Assembly (NCBI GenBank): GCA_035708085.1 | Contig: DASSTE010000036.1 | Span: forward strand, 1 to 23,545 | DNA length: 23,545 bases | Origin: DASSBR01 sp035708085 | GTDB lineage: Bacteria > Pseudomonadota > Gammaproteobacteria > Natronospirales > DASSBR01 | Direction of reading: 5' to 3' | In this document: positions 1 through 7,089 of the stretch, piece by piece | How the letters are laid out: the number at the start of each line of letters is the position of its first letter | Position numbering within the stretch: position 1 is the stretch's first letter | Notes under the pieces: model-generated | What the model was told of the DNA's origin: nothing | Seen by the model: only the letters and a program-made list of their open reading frames with translations | Database searches by the model: none | Program-made: the position numbers and the translations under genes

Positions 1-2369
1 CGCGGCTCGACGTGGTCGCCCATCAGCGTCGTGAAAATCTCGTCCGCCGACACCGCGTCCTCAATCCGGACCTGCAAAAGCCGCCGCGTCTCCTGGTTCA
101 TCGTCGTTTCCCAGAGCTGGTCCGGGTTCATTTCGCCGAGACCCTTGTAGCGCTGAATGCTCTGGCCGCGTTTCGACTCATCGAGCAGCCAGTTGATCGC
201 CTGCTTGAACGACGTCACCGGCTCGCGCCGCTCGCCGCGTTGCACATATGCGCCTTCGCCGAGCAGGTCCTGCAGGCTCTCGCCGAGCTCAGTCAGCTTC
301 CGGTATTCGCCGGAGCTGAAGAACTCGCGCTGAATCAGCCGCTCGTTGGCGATACCGTGATGCTTGCGGCGGATGCGGATGCTGGGTGCGCCGCGATCCG
401 GCTCCTCCACGGTATCGAGCACGTAGCGATACGACTGGCCGTCATCGGCGTTGAGGCGCGTTTCGAGCGTCTCGAGCCATCGGTGCAGGCGCACCGGGTC
501 GGCGTACAGATCGCCGTCGACCGCCGGCATGTAAATGAGCTTTTCCAGTACTGTCGCATCATAGCGGCGCGCCCAACGCTGAATCATCGCCTGCACGCTC
601 ATGTAACGGCGCGCCAGATCCTCCAGCGCCGCGTCGGCGATCGCCGGTGCACCGTCAGCCACGTGCAAGGAAGCCCCTTGCAAAGCGGATTGCAGCAAGG
701 TTGCGTTCAGCTCCGCCTCATCCTTGACATAACTTTCCTGTTTGCCCCGTTTGATCTTGAACAACGGCGGCTGCGCGATGTAGATATGGCCGCGCTCGAC
801 CAATTCCGGCATCTGCCGGTAGAAAAAAGTCAGCAACAGCGTGCGGATGTGCGAACCGTCGACGTCCGCGTCGGTCATGATGATGATGCGGTGATAACGC
901 AGCTTGTCCGGATCGAAGTCTTCATGACCGATACCACAGCCCAAGGCTGTAATAAGCGTCCCAACTTCGGCCGAAGATAACATTTTATCGAAGCGCGCTT
1001 TCTCGACATTCAGAATCTTGCCTTTGAGCGGTAAAATGGCCTGGTATCGGCGGTCGCGCCCCTGCTTCGCCGAGCCGCCGGCCGAATCCCCCTCGACCAG
1101 AAACAACTCCGACTGCGACGGATCCCGCTCCTGGCAATCCGCCAGCTTACCGGGCAAACCGGCGACATCGAGCGCTCCCTTGCGGCGCGTCATCTCGCGC
1201 GCCTTGCGCGCGGCTTCGCGCGCCCGGGCCGCGTCAATGACCTTGCCGACGATAGTCTTCGCCTGCTGCGGATACTCAAGCAGAAAGTCCTGCACCTTTT
1301 CCGCCATCAGCGATTCAACTACCCCCTTGACCTCGGACGACACCAGTTTGTCCTTGGTCTGGGAGGAGAACTTCGGGTCCGGCACCTTGACCGACAGCAC
1401 AGCCGTCAGACCTTCACGCGCGTCATCGCCGGACGGCGTGACTTTTTCCCGCTTGGCGAGGCCTTCCGACTCGATGTACTGGTTAACCGTGCGCGTCAGC
1501 GCTGCGCGAAAGCCGGCAAGGTGCGTGCCGCCGTCGCGCTGCGGGATGTTGTTTGTAAAGCAGAACACCGCTTCCTGGTACGACGTATTCCATTGCAGCG
1601 CGGCCTCGACCACGATGCGGTCCCGCTCGGCGCTGAAATGAATCACATCCTCGTGCAGCGGTGTCTTGTTGCGGTTCAGATGCGCGACGAAGGCCTTAAT
1701 GCCGCCGTCGTATTCAAAAACGTCCTGCTTTTCGACGCGCTCGTCCTTGAGGACGATACGAACGCCGGAGTTCAGGAAGGACAATTCGCGCAACCGGCGC
1801 GCGAGGACGTCATATTGAAACTCGATGTTGGTGAAGATTGTCGCGCTCGGCTTGAAACGGATGATGGTGCCGCTACGCGTCGTGTCGCCCACGACGGCCA
1901 GCGCCGATTCCGGCTCGCCTAGCGCATACCGCTGCTCATGGACCTGCCCGTCGCGGTGGATCGTCAGCTGCAGGTACTCGGACAGCGCATTGACGACCGA
2001 TACGCCGACACCATGCAGGCCGCCCGACACCTTGTAGGAGTTGTCGTCGAATTTACCGCCGGCGTGCAGCACCGTCATAATGACTTCAGCGGCGGATCGT
2101 CCTTCTTCCTCGTGCAGATCGACGGGAATGCCGCGGCCGTTGTCGGTAACGGTTACCGAATCGTCGGCGTGCAGCGTGACGGTAATCTCGGTGCAATAGC
2201 CGGCGAGGGCTTCGTCGATCGAGTTGTCGACGACCTCGAACACCATGTGGTGCAGGCCTGTGCCGTCGTCGGTGTCGCCGATGTACATCCCGGGCCGCTT
2301 GCGCACGGCGTCGAGACCTTTGAGAACCTTGATGTTATGAGAGTCGTAACGTGGTGTGGCTTCCGCCAT
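1..2369 (-). CDS. gyrB: DNA gyrase subunit B, 3' end cut by window edge
   Basis: ATPase subunit of DNA gyrase, which with GyrA introduces negative supercoils. Reading the complement from ATG at 2369 gives an N-terminus with the family sequence VLKGLDAVRKRPGMYIGD and, near residue 426, the TOPRIM/quinolone-region motif EGDSAGGSAKQGRDR, followed by LKGKILNVEKARF and the metal-binding TDADVDGS. The frame stays the same through the first bases of the window, where it reads FTTLMGDHVEPR, the usual near-C-terminal sequence. About 789 residues are present against roughly 805 in gammaproteobacteria, so only about a dozen residues are missing. The acidic E426/D428 and TOPRIM aspartates are all intact. 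It lies downstream of recF after a 39-base gap, in the conserved dnaA-dnaN-recF-gyrB order. The lack of a stop codon is due to the window edge, not to a defect. Confidence 0.97.
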   Translation of the reverse strand, partial: MAEATPRYDSHNIKVLKGLDAVRKRPGMYIGDTDDGTGLHHMVFEVVDNSIDEALAGYCTEITVTLHADDSVTVTDNGRGIPVDLHEEEGRSAAEVIMTVLHAGGKFDDNSYKVSGGLHGVGVSVVNALSEYLQLTIHRDGQVHEQRYALGEPESALAVVGDTTRSGTIIRFKPSATIFTNIEFQYDVLARRLRELSFLNSGVRIVLKDERVEKQDVFEYDGGIKAFVAHLNRNKTPLHEDVIHFSAERDRIVVEAALQWNTSYQEAVFCFTNNIPQRDGGTHLAGFRAALTRTVNQYIESEGLAKREKVTPSGDDAREGLTAVLSVKVPDPKFSSQTKDKLVSSEVKGVVESLMAEKVQDFLLEYPQQAKTIVGKVIDAARAREAARKAREMTRRKGALDVAGLPGKLADCQERDPSQSELFLVEGDSAGGSAKQGRDRRYQAILPLKGKILNVEKARFDKMLSSAEVGTLITALGCGIGHEDFDPDKLRYHRIIIMTDADVDGSHIRTLLLTFFYRQMPELVERGHIYIAQPPLFKIKRGKQESYVKDEAELNATLLQSALQGASLHVADGAPAIADAALEDLARRYMSVQAMIQRWARRYDATVLEKLIYMPAVDGDLYADPVRLHRWLETLETRLNADDGQSYRYVLDTVEEPDRGAPSIRIRRKHHGIANERLIQREFFSSGEYRKLTELGESLQDLLGEGAYVQRGERREPVTSFKQAINWLLDESKRGQSIQRYKGLGEMNPDQLWETTMNQETRRLLQVRIEDAVSADEIFTTLMGDHVEP

Positions 2370-2408
2370 GGGGCAAACTCCAGCGTTGCCGGCGTAAATG
2401 ACTCCTTA

Positions 2409-3482
2409 TTATATCACCTCGCGGACGGCGCCCTGTTCCACGTGGAACAGTTTCGCTTCCAAGATGGGAGGCCGTAGCAGCGTGGTCGGATCGATGCCGG
2501 TCAGCACAATCTGTGCCGGCGACCGAGCCAGTAATGCCAGCAGCCGGTCCAGATGGATCCCGTCCAGCTCCGCCGCCGGATCATCCAGTAACAGGAGGCA
2601 GCCATGGCCCTTTGCTCGCGCGTAGACGTCCGCTTGCGCCAGCAACATCGCCACCGCCAGCAATTTCTGCTGTCCGCGTGACACCTGCTCCTGGGCGAGT
2701 AAGCCGTTCCAGCGAACCGCCAAGTCGGCACGATGCGGCCCGACGCTGCTGATGCCGCGTTCGCGATCATTGTCCGCCGCGCGCGCAAGCGCCTCTTCCA
2801 AGCTGGGGCCCGCCCAGCCGGAGCGGTAACGCAATCCGATCGAGACGTTGTCGAAAAGGTGGGAGCCGATATCCGGCAACGTCGCTTTGAACTGTGCAAG
2901 CCACCGGCGGCGGGCATCGTCCATAGCCTCGCCGGCTTCGATGAACTCGCTATTCCACGCACCGAGCGACCGTTCGGGAGCGTCTTGCTTAAGTAACGCG
3001 TTGCGCTGCCGTAATGCGCGGCGGAAGCGCCGCCACACAGCGAGAAACGATGGTTCCACGTGGAACGTGCCCCAGTCCATGAACTGACGCCGCACAGCCG
3101 GCCCGCCTTCAATCAGGCGATGGCTATGCGGATCGACGACCAGCAGCGGAAGTGCTTCAGCAAGCACCGCCATTGAATCGGCGGGTTGGCCGTTATAGCG
3201 CGGACGCATCTCGCCGCCGGTTCGTTCGATCCCCAGCCGCACGCCGCGCCCGCCGGTCTGGAGCGCGCCAAACACCTGGAATCCCGCAGTACCATGCCGC
3301 TGCAGGCTCGCGAGCTGCGCAGTCCGGAACGATCGCCCGCGGCCCAGGCAAAAAATCGCTTCGATCAGGCTGGTCTTACCGGCCCCGTTGGCGCCACTGA
3401 TGATGTTGATGCCTCGATCAAGGCGCAGGTCGGCCCGTTCGAAACAGCGGAAATCGCGCAGCCCGAATTCTTCCAGCGTCAA
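2409..3482 (-). CDS. recF: DNA replication/repair ATPase RecF
   Basis: SMC-like ATPase that with RecO and RecR loads RecA at single-strand gaps. The 357-residue protein starts with a typical RecF N-terminus (LRDFRCFERADL) and has Walker A GANGAGKT at residues 30-37, RGQQKLL as signature region and LLLLDDPAAELD as Walker B. Length matches the family. The start is a TTG at 3482, chosen because it gives the family-typical distance to the first strand and sits 7 bases after the dnaN stop, behind an AGGG ribosome site that overlaps the dnaN TAG. Co-transcription with dnaN is therefore likely. Two stretches encoding FHVE, at residues 140-143 and 346-349, coincide with palindromes that match parS, so this gene probably also serves as a ParB loading region. 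Confidence 0.95.
   Translation of the reverse strand: MTLEEFGLRDFRCFERADLRLDRGINIISGANGAGKTSLIEAIFCLGRGRSFRTAQLASLQRHGTAGFQVFGALQTGGRGVRLGIERTGGEMRPRYNGQPADSMAVLAEALPLLVVDPHSHRLIEGGPAVRRQFMDWGTFHVEPSFLAVWRRFRRALRQRNALLKQDAPERSLGAWNSEFIEAGEAMDDARRRWLAQFKATLPDIGSHLFDNVSIGLRYRSGWAGPSLEEALARAADNDRERGISSVGPHRADLAVRWNGLLAQEQVSRGQQKLLAVAMLLAQADVYARAKGHGCLLLLDDPAAELDGIHLDRLLALLARSPAQIVLTGIDPTTLLRPPILEAKLFHVEQGAVREVI
2434..2449. promoter_or_regulatory. parS site (ParB binding), perfect palindrome
   Basis: The sequence TGTTCCACGTGGAACA is a perfect 16-base palindrome. It is identical to the parS sequence known from Pseudomonas and close to the general bacterial parS TGTTTCACGTGAAACA. It lies in the last codons of recF (encoding LFHVEQ) close to dnaA, where parS sites usually cluster. 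Function as a ParB loading site is inferred; no parB lies in this window. Confidence 0.85.
3052..3067. promoter_or_regulatory. parS-like site, 14-base perfect core
   Basis: GGTTCCACGTGGAACG shares the central 14 bases (GTTCCACGTGGAAC) with the perfect site about 600 bases away and differs only at the two outer positions. It lies in frame in recF and encodes GTFHVEP. Because FHVEP is also common in RecF proteins, the match may partly reflect protein constraint; binding by ParB is plausible but less certain than for the other site. Confidence 0.6.
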
Positions 3483-3489
3483 GGCGACC

Positions 3490-4590
3490 CTACAGCCGCA
3501 TCGGCATGACGACGTAGCGGTGTGCTTCGGAACCCGGGTCCAGGATCAGGCAGCTGCTGTTGGCGTCACTCAATTGCATGACGACGTCTTCCGCATCAAT
3601 GGCGTTCAACGCATCGAGCAGATATATCACGTTAAAGCCGATTTCGAGCGGCTCGCCCTGGTAGTCCGCCTCGAACTCGTCTTCCGCCTCTTCCTGCTCC
3701 GGATTATGCGCCTGAATCTGCACACGGTTATCGTCAAGCTGCAAACGCACGCCCTTGTACTTTTCGTTCGACAAAATGGCGGCGCGCCCGAGGGAATCCC
3801 GCATCAGCAGGCGGTTGGCCCGCACCGTCTTGTCACCGCCGCGCGGCACGACGCGGTCGTAATCCGGAAAGCGGCCATCGACCAGCTTGGACGTGAACCG
3901 CAAATCGCCCAGCCCAACGCGGATCTTGTTGCCTCCCAACTCGATTTCCGCGGGTGTATCGCTGACGCTCAGCAGCCGCTGCAGCTCGAGTACGCCCTTG
4001 CGCGGCACGATCACCTGCTGCGCCGGCGCATCTCCAACATTGGCTTCCATATCGCATAACGCCAGGCGGTGCCCATCGGTTGCAACCGCGCGGACCCGCC
4101 CTTCCGCAATTTCCAGCAACAGCCCGTTCAGGTAATAGCGGACATCCTGCTGCGCCATCGCGAAGTGCGTGCGATCGAGCAATTCTTTCATGTCTTTTTG
4201 CGGGATTGAAAACCTTATCTGGGTATCAACGTCCTCGACGGTCGGGAATTCCGCCGCCGGCAACGTCGACAGGCTGAAACGGCTCCGCCCCGATTGCAGC
4301 TGCAGCCGCTCCTTGTCGAGAACTGCCTTCACCGTTGCGCCCTCCGGCAGAGCCCGGCAGATATCCAGGAGCTTGCGCCCCGGCACCGTGACTTCACCGC
4401 CGTCCTCGCACGCCAGCGACGTCGAAGCCGTCAGCTCCACTTCGAGATCCGTGCCCGTCAGCGTCAGCTTGTCGCCATCCGCCGCGATCAGCAGATTCGA
4501 CAGGATCGGCATCGTCTGCCGCCGCTCCACTACGCCGATGACGGCCTGAATAGGTTTCAGCAGTGCGTCGCGTGCGATTTCGAATTTCAT
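3490..4590 (-). CDS. dnaN: DNA polymerase III beta sliding clamp
   Basis: Ring-shaped processivity clamp that tethers DNA polymerase III to DNA; it also binds MutS, polymerases IV and V and Hda. The protein has 366 residues, the standard length, starting MKFEIARDALLKPIQAVIGV and containing VERRQTMPILSN; the C-terminus ends VVMPMRL as expected for the peptide-binding end of the clamp (E. coli ends PMRL). The ATG at 4590 was chosen over an in-frame GTG at 4599 because an AAGG ribosome site sits 8 bases upstream of the ATG and overlaps poorly with the GTG. It is transcribed away from the dnaA-dnaN gap and followed after 7 bases by recF. Confidence 0.97.
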   Translation of the reverse strand: MKFEIARDALLKPIQAVIGVVERRQTMPILSNLLIAADGDKLTLTGTDLEVELTASTSLACEDGGEVTVPGRKLLDICRALPEGATVKAVLDKERLQLQSGRSRFSLSTLPAAEFPTVEDVDTQIRFSIPQKDMKELLDRTHFAMAQQDVRYYLNGLLLEIAEGRVRAVATDGHRLALCDMEANVGDAPAQQVIVPRKGVLELQRLLSVSDTPAEIELGGNKIRVGLGDLRFTSKLVDGRFPDYDRVVPRGGDKTVRANRLLMRDSLGRAAILSNEKYKGVRLQLDDNRVQIQAHNPEQEEAEDEFEADYQGEPLEIGFNVIYLLDALNAIDAEDVVMQLSDANSSCLILDPGSEAHRYVVMPMRL

Positions 4591-4817
4591 GCGTGCCACC
4601 TTGTTCTAATAGAAATCACTTTTTATAAAAGAATAGTTGTTACTGTTAGAGGACCGATTTATTGTGTACAGGTACCAATTTTACTGCACATTCAACCGGT
4701 TAGCGTTCCTTACAAGCCATTGGGCAGCCTTTGGACCGGCCATGGACGCGCTGTGGACAACTTGTTGACGAATCGACCCGGCGATGCGGCTGCCAAGATA
4801 TCCACAGCTTGTCCCCG
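4591..4817. other. dnaA-dnaN intergenic region, candidate origin element
   Basis: This 227-base gap has an AT-rich half (about 4605-4690, including the palindrome TTTTATAAAA at 4621-4630) that stands out from the GC-rich neighbourhood. Towards dnaA there are two DnaA-box-like 9-mers: TGTGGACAA at 4752-4760 (complement TTGTCCACA) and ATATCCACA at 4798-4806, each one base off TTATCCACA. An unwinding region next to DnaA boxes is the layout of a replication origin. Only two boxes is few, so this is a candidate only. It must also carry the dnaN promoter, which I could not place with confidence. Confidence 0.45.
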
Positions 4818-6164
4818 CTAACCCGTCAGCATTCTCAACAGGTTTTGCCAGTCCTCGTCCACGCGCGTTTCCTCGCGCCGCAGCTCGGCGACTTTGCGGC
4901 GCGCATGCAGTACCGTGGTATGGTCGCGGCCGCCGAACGCATCGCCGATTTCCGGCAAGCTGTGACTGGTCAACTCTTTCGCCAGCGACATCGCAATCTG
5001 CCGCGGCCGGGTAATCGAGCGGCTGCGCTTTTTGGACAGCAGGTCGGCAACACGAATCTTGTAATAATCCGCGACCACCTTCTGGATGTTTTCCAGCGTA
5101 ATCAGCTTCTGTTGCAGCGCCAGCAGATCGCGCAGCGCGTCCTTGACGAAGGCGATCGTGATCGGCTGTCCGGTGAAGCGCGAATTGGCGATCACCCGGC
5201 GCAGCGCACCCTCCAGCTCGCGCACGTTGGAGCGGATCCGCTGGGCAATGAAGAAAGCCACGTCATCCGGCAGCGTCACGCCTTCCTGGGCCGCCTTCAT
5301 AATCAGAATTGCCACGCTCGTTTCGAGCTCGGGTGGCTCGATCGCCACCGTCAGCCCCCAGCCGAAGCGCGACTTCAGCCGCTCTTCCAGGCCGTCCACC
5401 TCTTTCGGATAGCGGTCGCAGGTCAGGATCACCTGCTGGCGGCCGTCGAGCAAGGCGTTGAAGGTATGAAAAAATTCTTCCTGCGAGCGGTCTTTGCCGG
5501 CAAAAAACTGGATGTCGTCAATCAGCAGCGCGTCGAGCGACCGGTAGCGGCGCTTGAAGTCGTTGATCGCGTTATGTTGCAACGCGCGCACCATGTCGCC
5601 GACGAAGCGTTCCGAATGCACGTAGGCGATGCGCGCCCGCGGCCGCTTTTCCATCAGCTTGTTGCCGACGCTGTGCATCAGGTGCGTCTTACCGAGGCCG
5701 ACGCCGCCGTACAGGAACAGCGGGTTGTATGCGGTACCGGGATTTTCGGCGACCTGGTGCGCGGCCGCCTTGGCAAGCTGGTTCGACTTGCCTTCGACAA
5801 AGCTTTCGAAGGTGTACGCGGGATTGACCGGGTTGCCGATCGCCTCGGCGACTCGCCGCGAGGAGCGCGATTCGGTGACCACCGCCGGCGCAGTGTCGCC
5901 TACCTCCAGGTTGACCGCCGCCTGACGCGCCGGATCAAGCGCGCGCACCAACTCCACGATGCGGGCGAGGAAATGTTCACGTACCCAGTCGCGCACATAA
6001 CGGTTCGGCGCCAGCAGCCTGAGTTCGCGGTCCTCCTGGCGGGCCTGCAACGGACGAATCCAGGTGCTCAGTTCCTGTTCCGATAACTCGGTTTCGAGAT
6101 GGCTGATGCAACGCTGCCACAACGGCGGATCGACCGCCGCGCCCCTTGAATTCGTTCCCGTCAT
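4818..6164 (-). CDS. dnaA: Chromosomal replication initiator DnaA
   Basis: AAA+ ATPase that binds DnaA boxes, melts the origin and loads the helicase. From ATG 6164 the protein has 448 residues: domain I (PLWQRCISHLETELSEQELSTWIRPL, about 14-39), linker, AAA+ domain with Walker A GGVGLGKT at 153-160 and Walker B LLIDD at 213-217, and C-terminal DNA-binding domain with the DnaA signature GGRDHTTVLHARRKV. An in-frame upstream ATG at 6269 was rejected: it would add 35 residues unlike DnaA and would run over the DnaA box and probable promoter. Linker domain II is short, consistent with the slightly small total length. It is divergent from rpmH and upstream of dnaN. Confidence 0.96.
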   Translation of the reverse strand: MTGTNSRGAAVDPPLWQRCISHLETELSEQELSTWIRPLQARQEDRELRLLAPNRYVRDWVREHFLARIVELVRALDPARQAAVNLEVGDTAPAVVTESRSSRRVAEAIGNPVNPAYTFESFVEGKSNQLAKAAAHQVAENPGTAYNPLFLYGGVGLGKTHLMHSVGNKLMEKRPRARIAYVHSERFVGDMVRALQHNAINDFKRRYRSLDALLIDDIQFFAGKDRSQEEFFHTFNALLDGRQQVILTCDRYPKEVDGLEERLKSRFGWGLTVAIEPPELETSVAILIMKAAQEGVTLPDDVAFFIAQRIRSNVRELEGALRRVIANSRFTGQPITIAFVKDALRDLLALQQKLITLENIQKVVADYYKIRVADLLSKKRSRSITRPRQIAMSLAKELTSHSLPEIGDAFGGRDHTTVLHARRKVAELRREETRVDEDWQNLLRMLTG

Positions 6165-6200
6165 TAACCCGTCGACTGTCTGATGTTGGCGCCCGTGCAG

Positions 6201-6229
6201 TCTATACCCGAAGGCGCAAGTTATCCACA
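6201..6229 (-). promoter_or_regulatory. Perfect DnaA box overlapping a possible dnaA promoter
   Basis: TTATCCACA at 6221-6229 is the exact consensus DnaA box. Read on the minus strand, TATAGA (6206-6201) is a fair -10 and lies 17 bases from the box edge, so the box would cover the -35 position. This arrangement suggests that DnaA represses its own gene, as known in E. coli. The box is certain as sequence; the promoter is weak by consensus and inferred. Confidence 0.55.
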
Positions 6230-6262
6230 GGCCCCGAGGCCGTCCGCGGATGCCGTTTTCGG

Positions 6263-6291
6263 TTGACAATCCACCGCCAAGCCGATTTAAT
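6263..6291 (+). promoter_or_regulatory. Strong sigma70-type promoter for rpmH operon
   Basis: TTGACA at 6263-6268 and TTTAAT at 6286-6291 are separated by exactly 17 bases: a consensus -35 and a -10 with one mismatch. Transcription would begin near 6298 and leave a leader of about 58 bases before rpmH. A strong promoter is expected for a ribosomal protein gene. Confidence 0.8.
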
Positions 6292-6355
6292 AGCCTGCTT
6301 TTGATTTGCGTCCGGGCGATACGCGGACGCCCCGGGCCCGCTCATCGGACGTGTC

Positions 6356-6490
6356 ATGAAAAGAACTTATCAACCCAGCAACCTTCACCGCAAACGCACC
6401 CATGGTTTCCGGGCGCGCATGGCCACCAAAAACGGCCGCCGGGTCCTCAAGGCGCGCCGCGCCAAAGGTCGCGCGCGACTCTGTCCGTAA
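6356..6490 (+). CDS. rpmH: 50S ribosomal protein L34
   Basis: Small basic protein of the large ribosomal subunit. The 44-residue product MKRTYQPSNLHRKRTHGF... continues with RARMATKNGRRVLKARRAKGR, which is the L34 family sequence over its whole length; the C-terminus RARLCP is a common variant. It is first in the rpmH-rnpA-yidD-yidC block and is read from the promoter at 6263-6291. It is too short for ordinary gene-length filters but is certain from sequence. Confidence 0.97.
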   Translation: MKRTYQPSNLHRKRTHGFRARMATKNGRRVLKARRAKGRARLCP

Positions 6491-6512
6491 CGCCGCGTAC
6501 GGCGGGCAGGCG

Positions 6513-6878
6513 GTGACGGCGCGCTTTCCGCGCGCGCGGCGCCTCACCAGCGCGGACGAATTCGGACGGGTTTTTCGCCACGGCCGGCGGGTTCGCGATT
6601 CTCTTTTTACCCTGGTGACCGCGCCCAATGGCGCGGAATATGCGCGACTGGGTCTCGCCATTTCGCGCAAGGCCGCGCGCCGCGCGATTGACCGCAACCG
6701 GCTGAAACGCCTGGTGCGCGAGTCGTTCCGGCAGCAGGCGCACCTCGGCGGCCAGGACGTCGTGGTCATGGCGCAGCCGGCGGCGCGGCTGGAAACCAAC
6801 GGGACACTGACCGCTCATCTCAACGCCTTGTGGCACATTCTGAGCAACGATGCGACGATTGCTGATTCTGATCATTAA
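6513..6878 (+). CDS. rnpA: Ribonuclease P protein component
   Basis: Protein cofactor of RNase P, which trims the 5' leader of tRNA precursors together with the RNA subunit. The 121-residue product begins with the family N-terminus FPRARRLTSADEFGRVFR and carries the RNR motif in AIDRNRLKRLVRESFRQ. The start is taken as GTG 6513, 22 bases after the rpmH stop, because the conserved domain begins right there; an in-frame ATG at 6402 lies inside rpmH and would add residues encoded by another frame of that gene. Its 3' end overlaps yidD by 29 bases, which suggests coupled translation. Confidence 0.95.
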   Translation: MTARFPRARRLTSADEFGRVFRHGRRVRDSLFTLVTAPNGAEYARLGLAISRKAARRAIDRNRLKRLVRESFRQQAHLGGQDVVVMAQPAARLETNGTLTAHLNALWHILSNDATIADSDH

Positions 6879-7089
6879 GGCTTACGCCTACGCGCTGAGC
6901 CCGGCATTGGGCAACCGCTGCCGCTTCTATCCCTCCTGTTCGGCCTATGCCGCGACGGCGATTACCCGTTTCGGCGCGCTGCGCGGTACCTGGCTCGCCG
7001 TGACGCGCATCGCCTGCTGCCATCCGTGGCACACCGGCGGTGTCGATCCGGTGCCGGAGCATTTCCACTGGATGTACCGGCATGGATAA
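6850..7089 (+). CDS. yidD: Membrane protein insertion efficiency factor YidD
   Basis: Small inner-membrane-associated protein that assists YidC-dependent insertion. The 79-residue product has the family core: an amphipathic start RLLILIIKAYAYALSP, then CRFYPSCSAYA with its conserved cysteines, a third conserved region around CCHPWHTGGVDPVPE. The start overlaps the end of rnpA by 29 bases and its stop overlaps the yidC start by 8 bases, the usual rnpA-yidD-yidC arrangement. Confidence 0.94.
   Translation: MRRLLILIIKAYAYALSPALGNRCRFYPSCSAYAATAITRFGALRGTWLAVTRIACCHPWHTGGVDPVPEHFHWMYRHG

Noticed and set aside
12..980. Plus-strand open frame of 322 codons
   Set aside because: It lies opposite gyrB, whose motifs are certain, and its Arg/Ala/Val-rich product shows no family pattern; it is a product of high GC codon use.
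1..2369. gyrB as a broken gene because no stop is seen
   Set aside because: The frame is unbroken and reads the normal near-C-terminal sequence at the window edge; the stop simply lies outside.
4731..6086. Plus-strand open frame of 451 codons
   Set aside because: It is antisense to dnaA over almost its whole length and has no recognisable domain.
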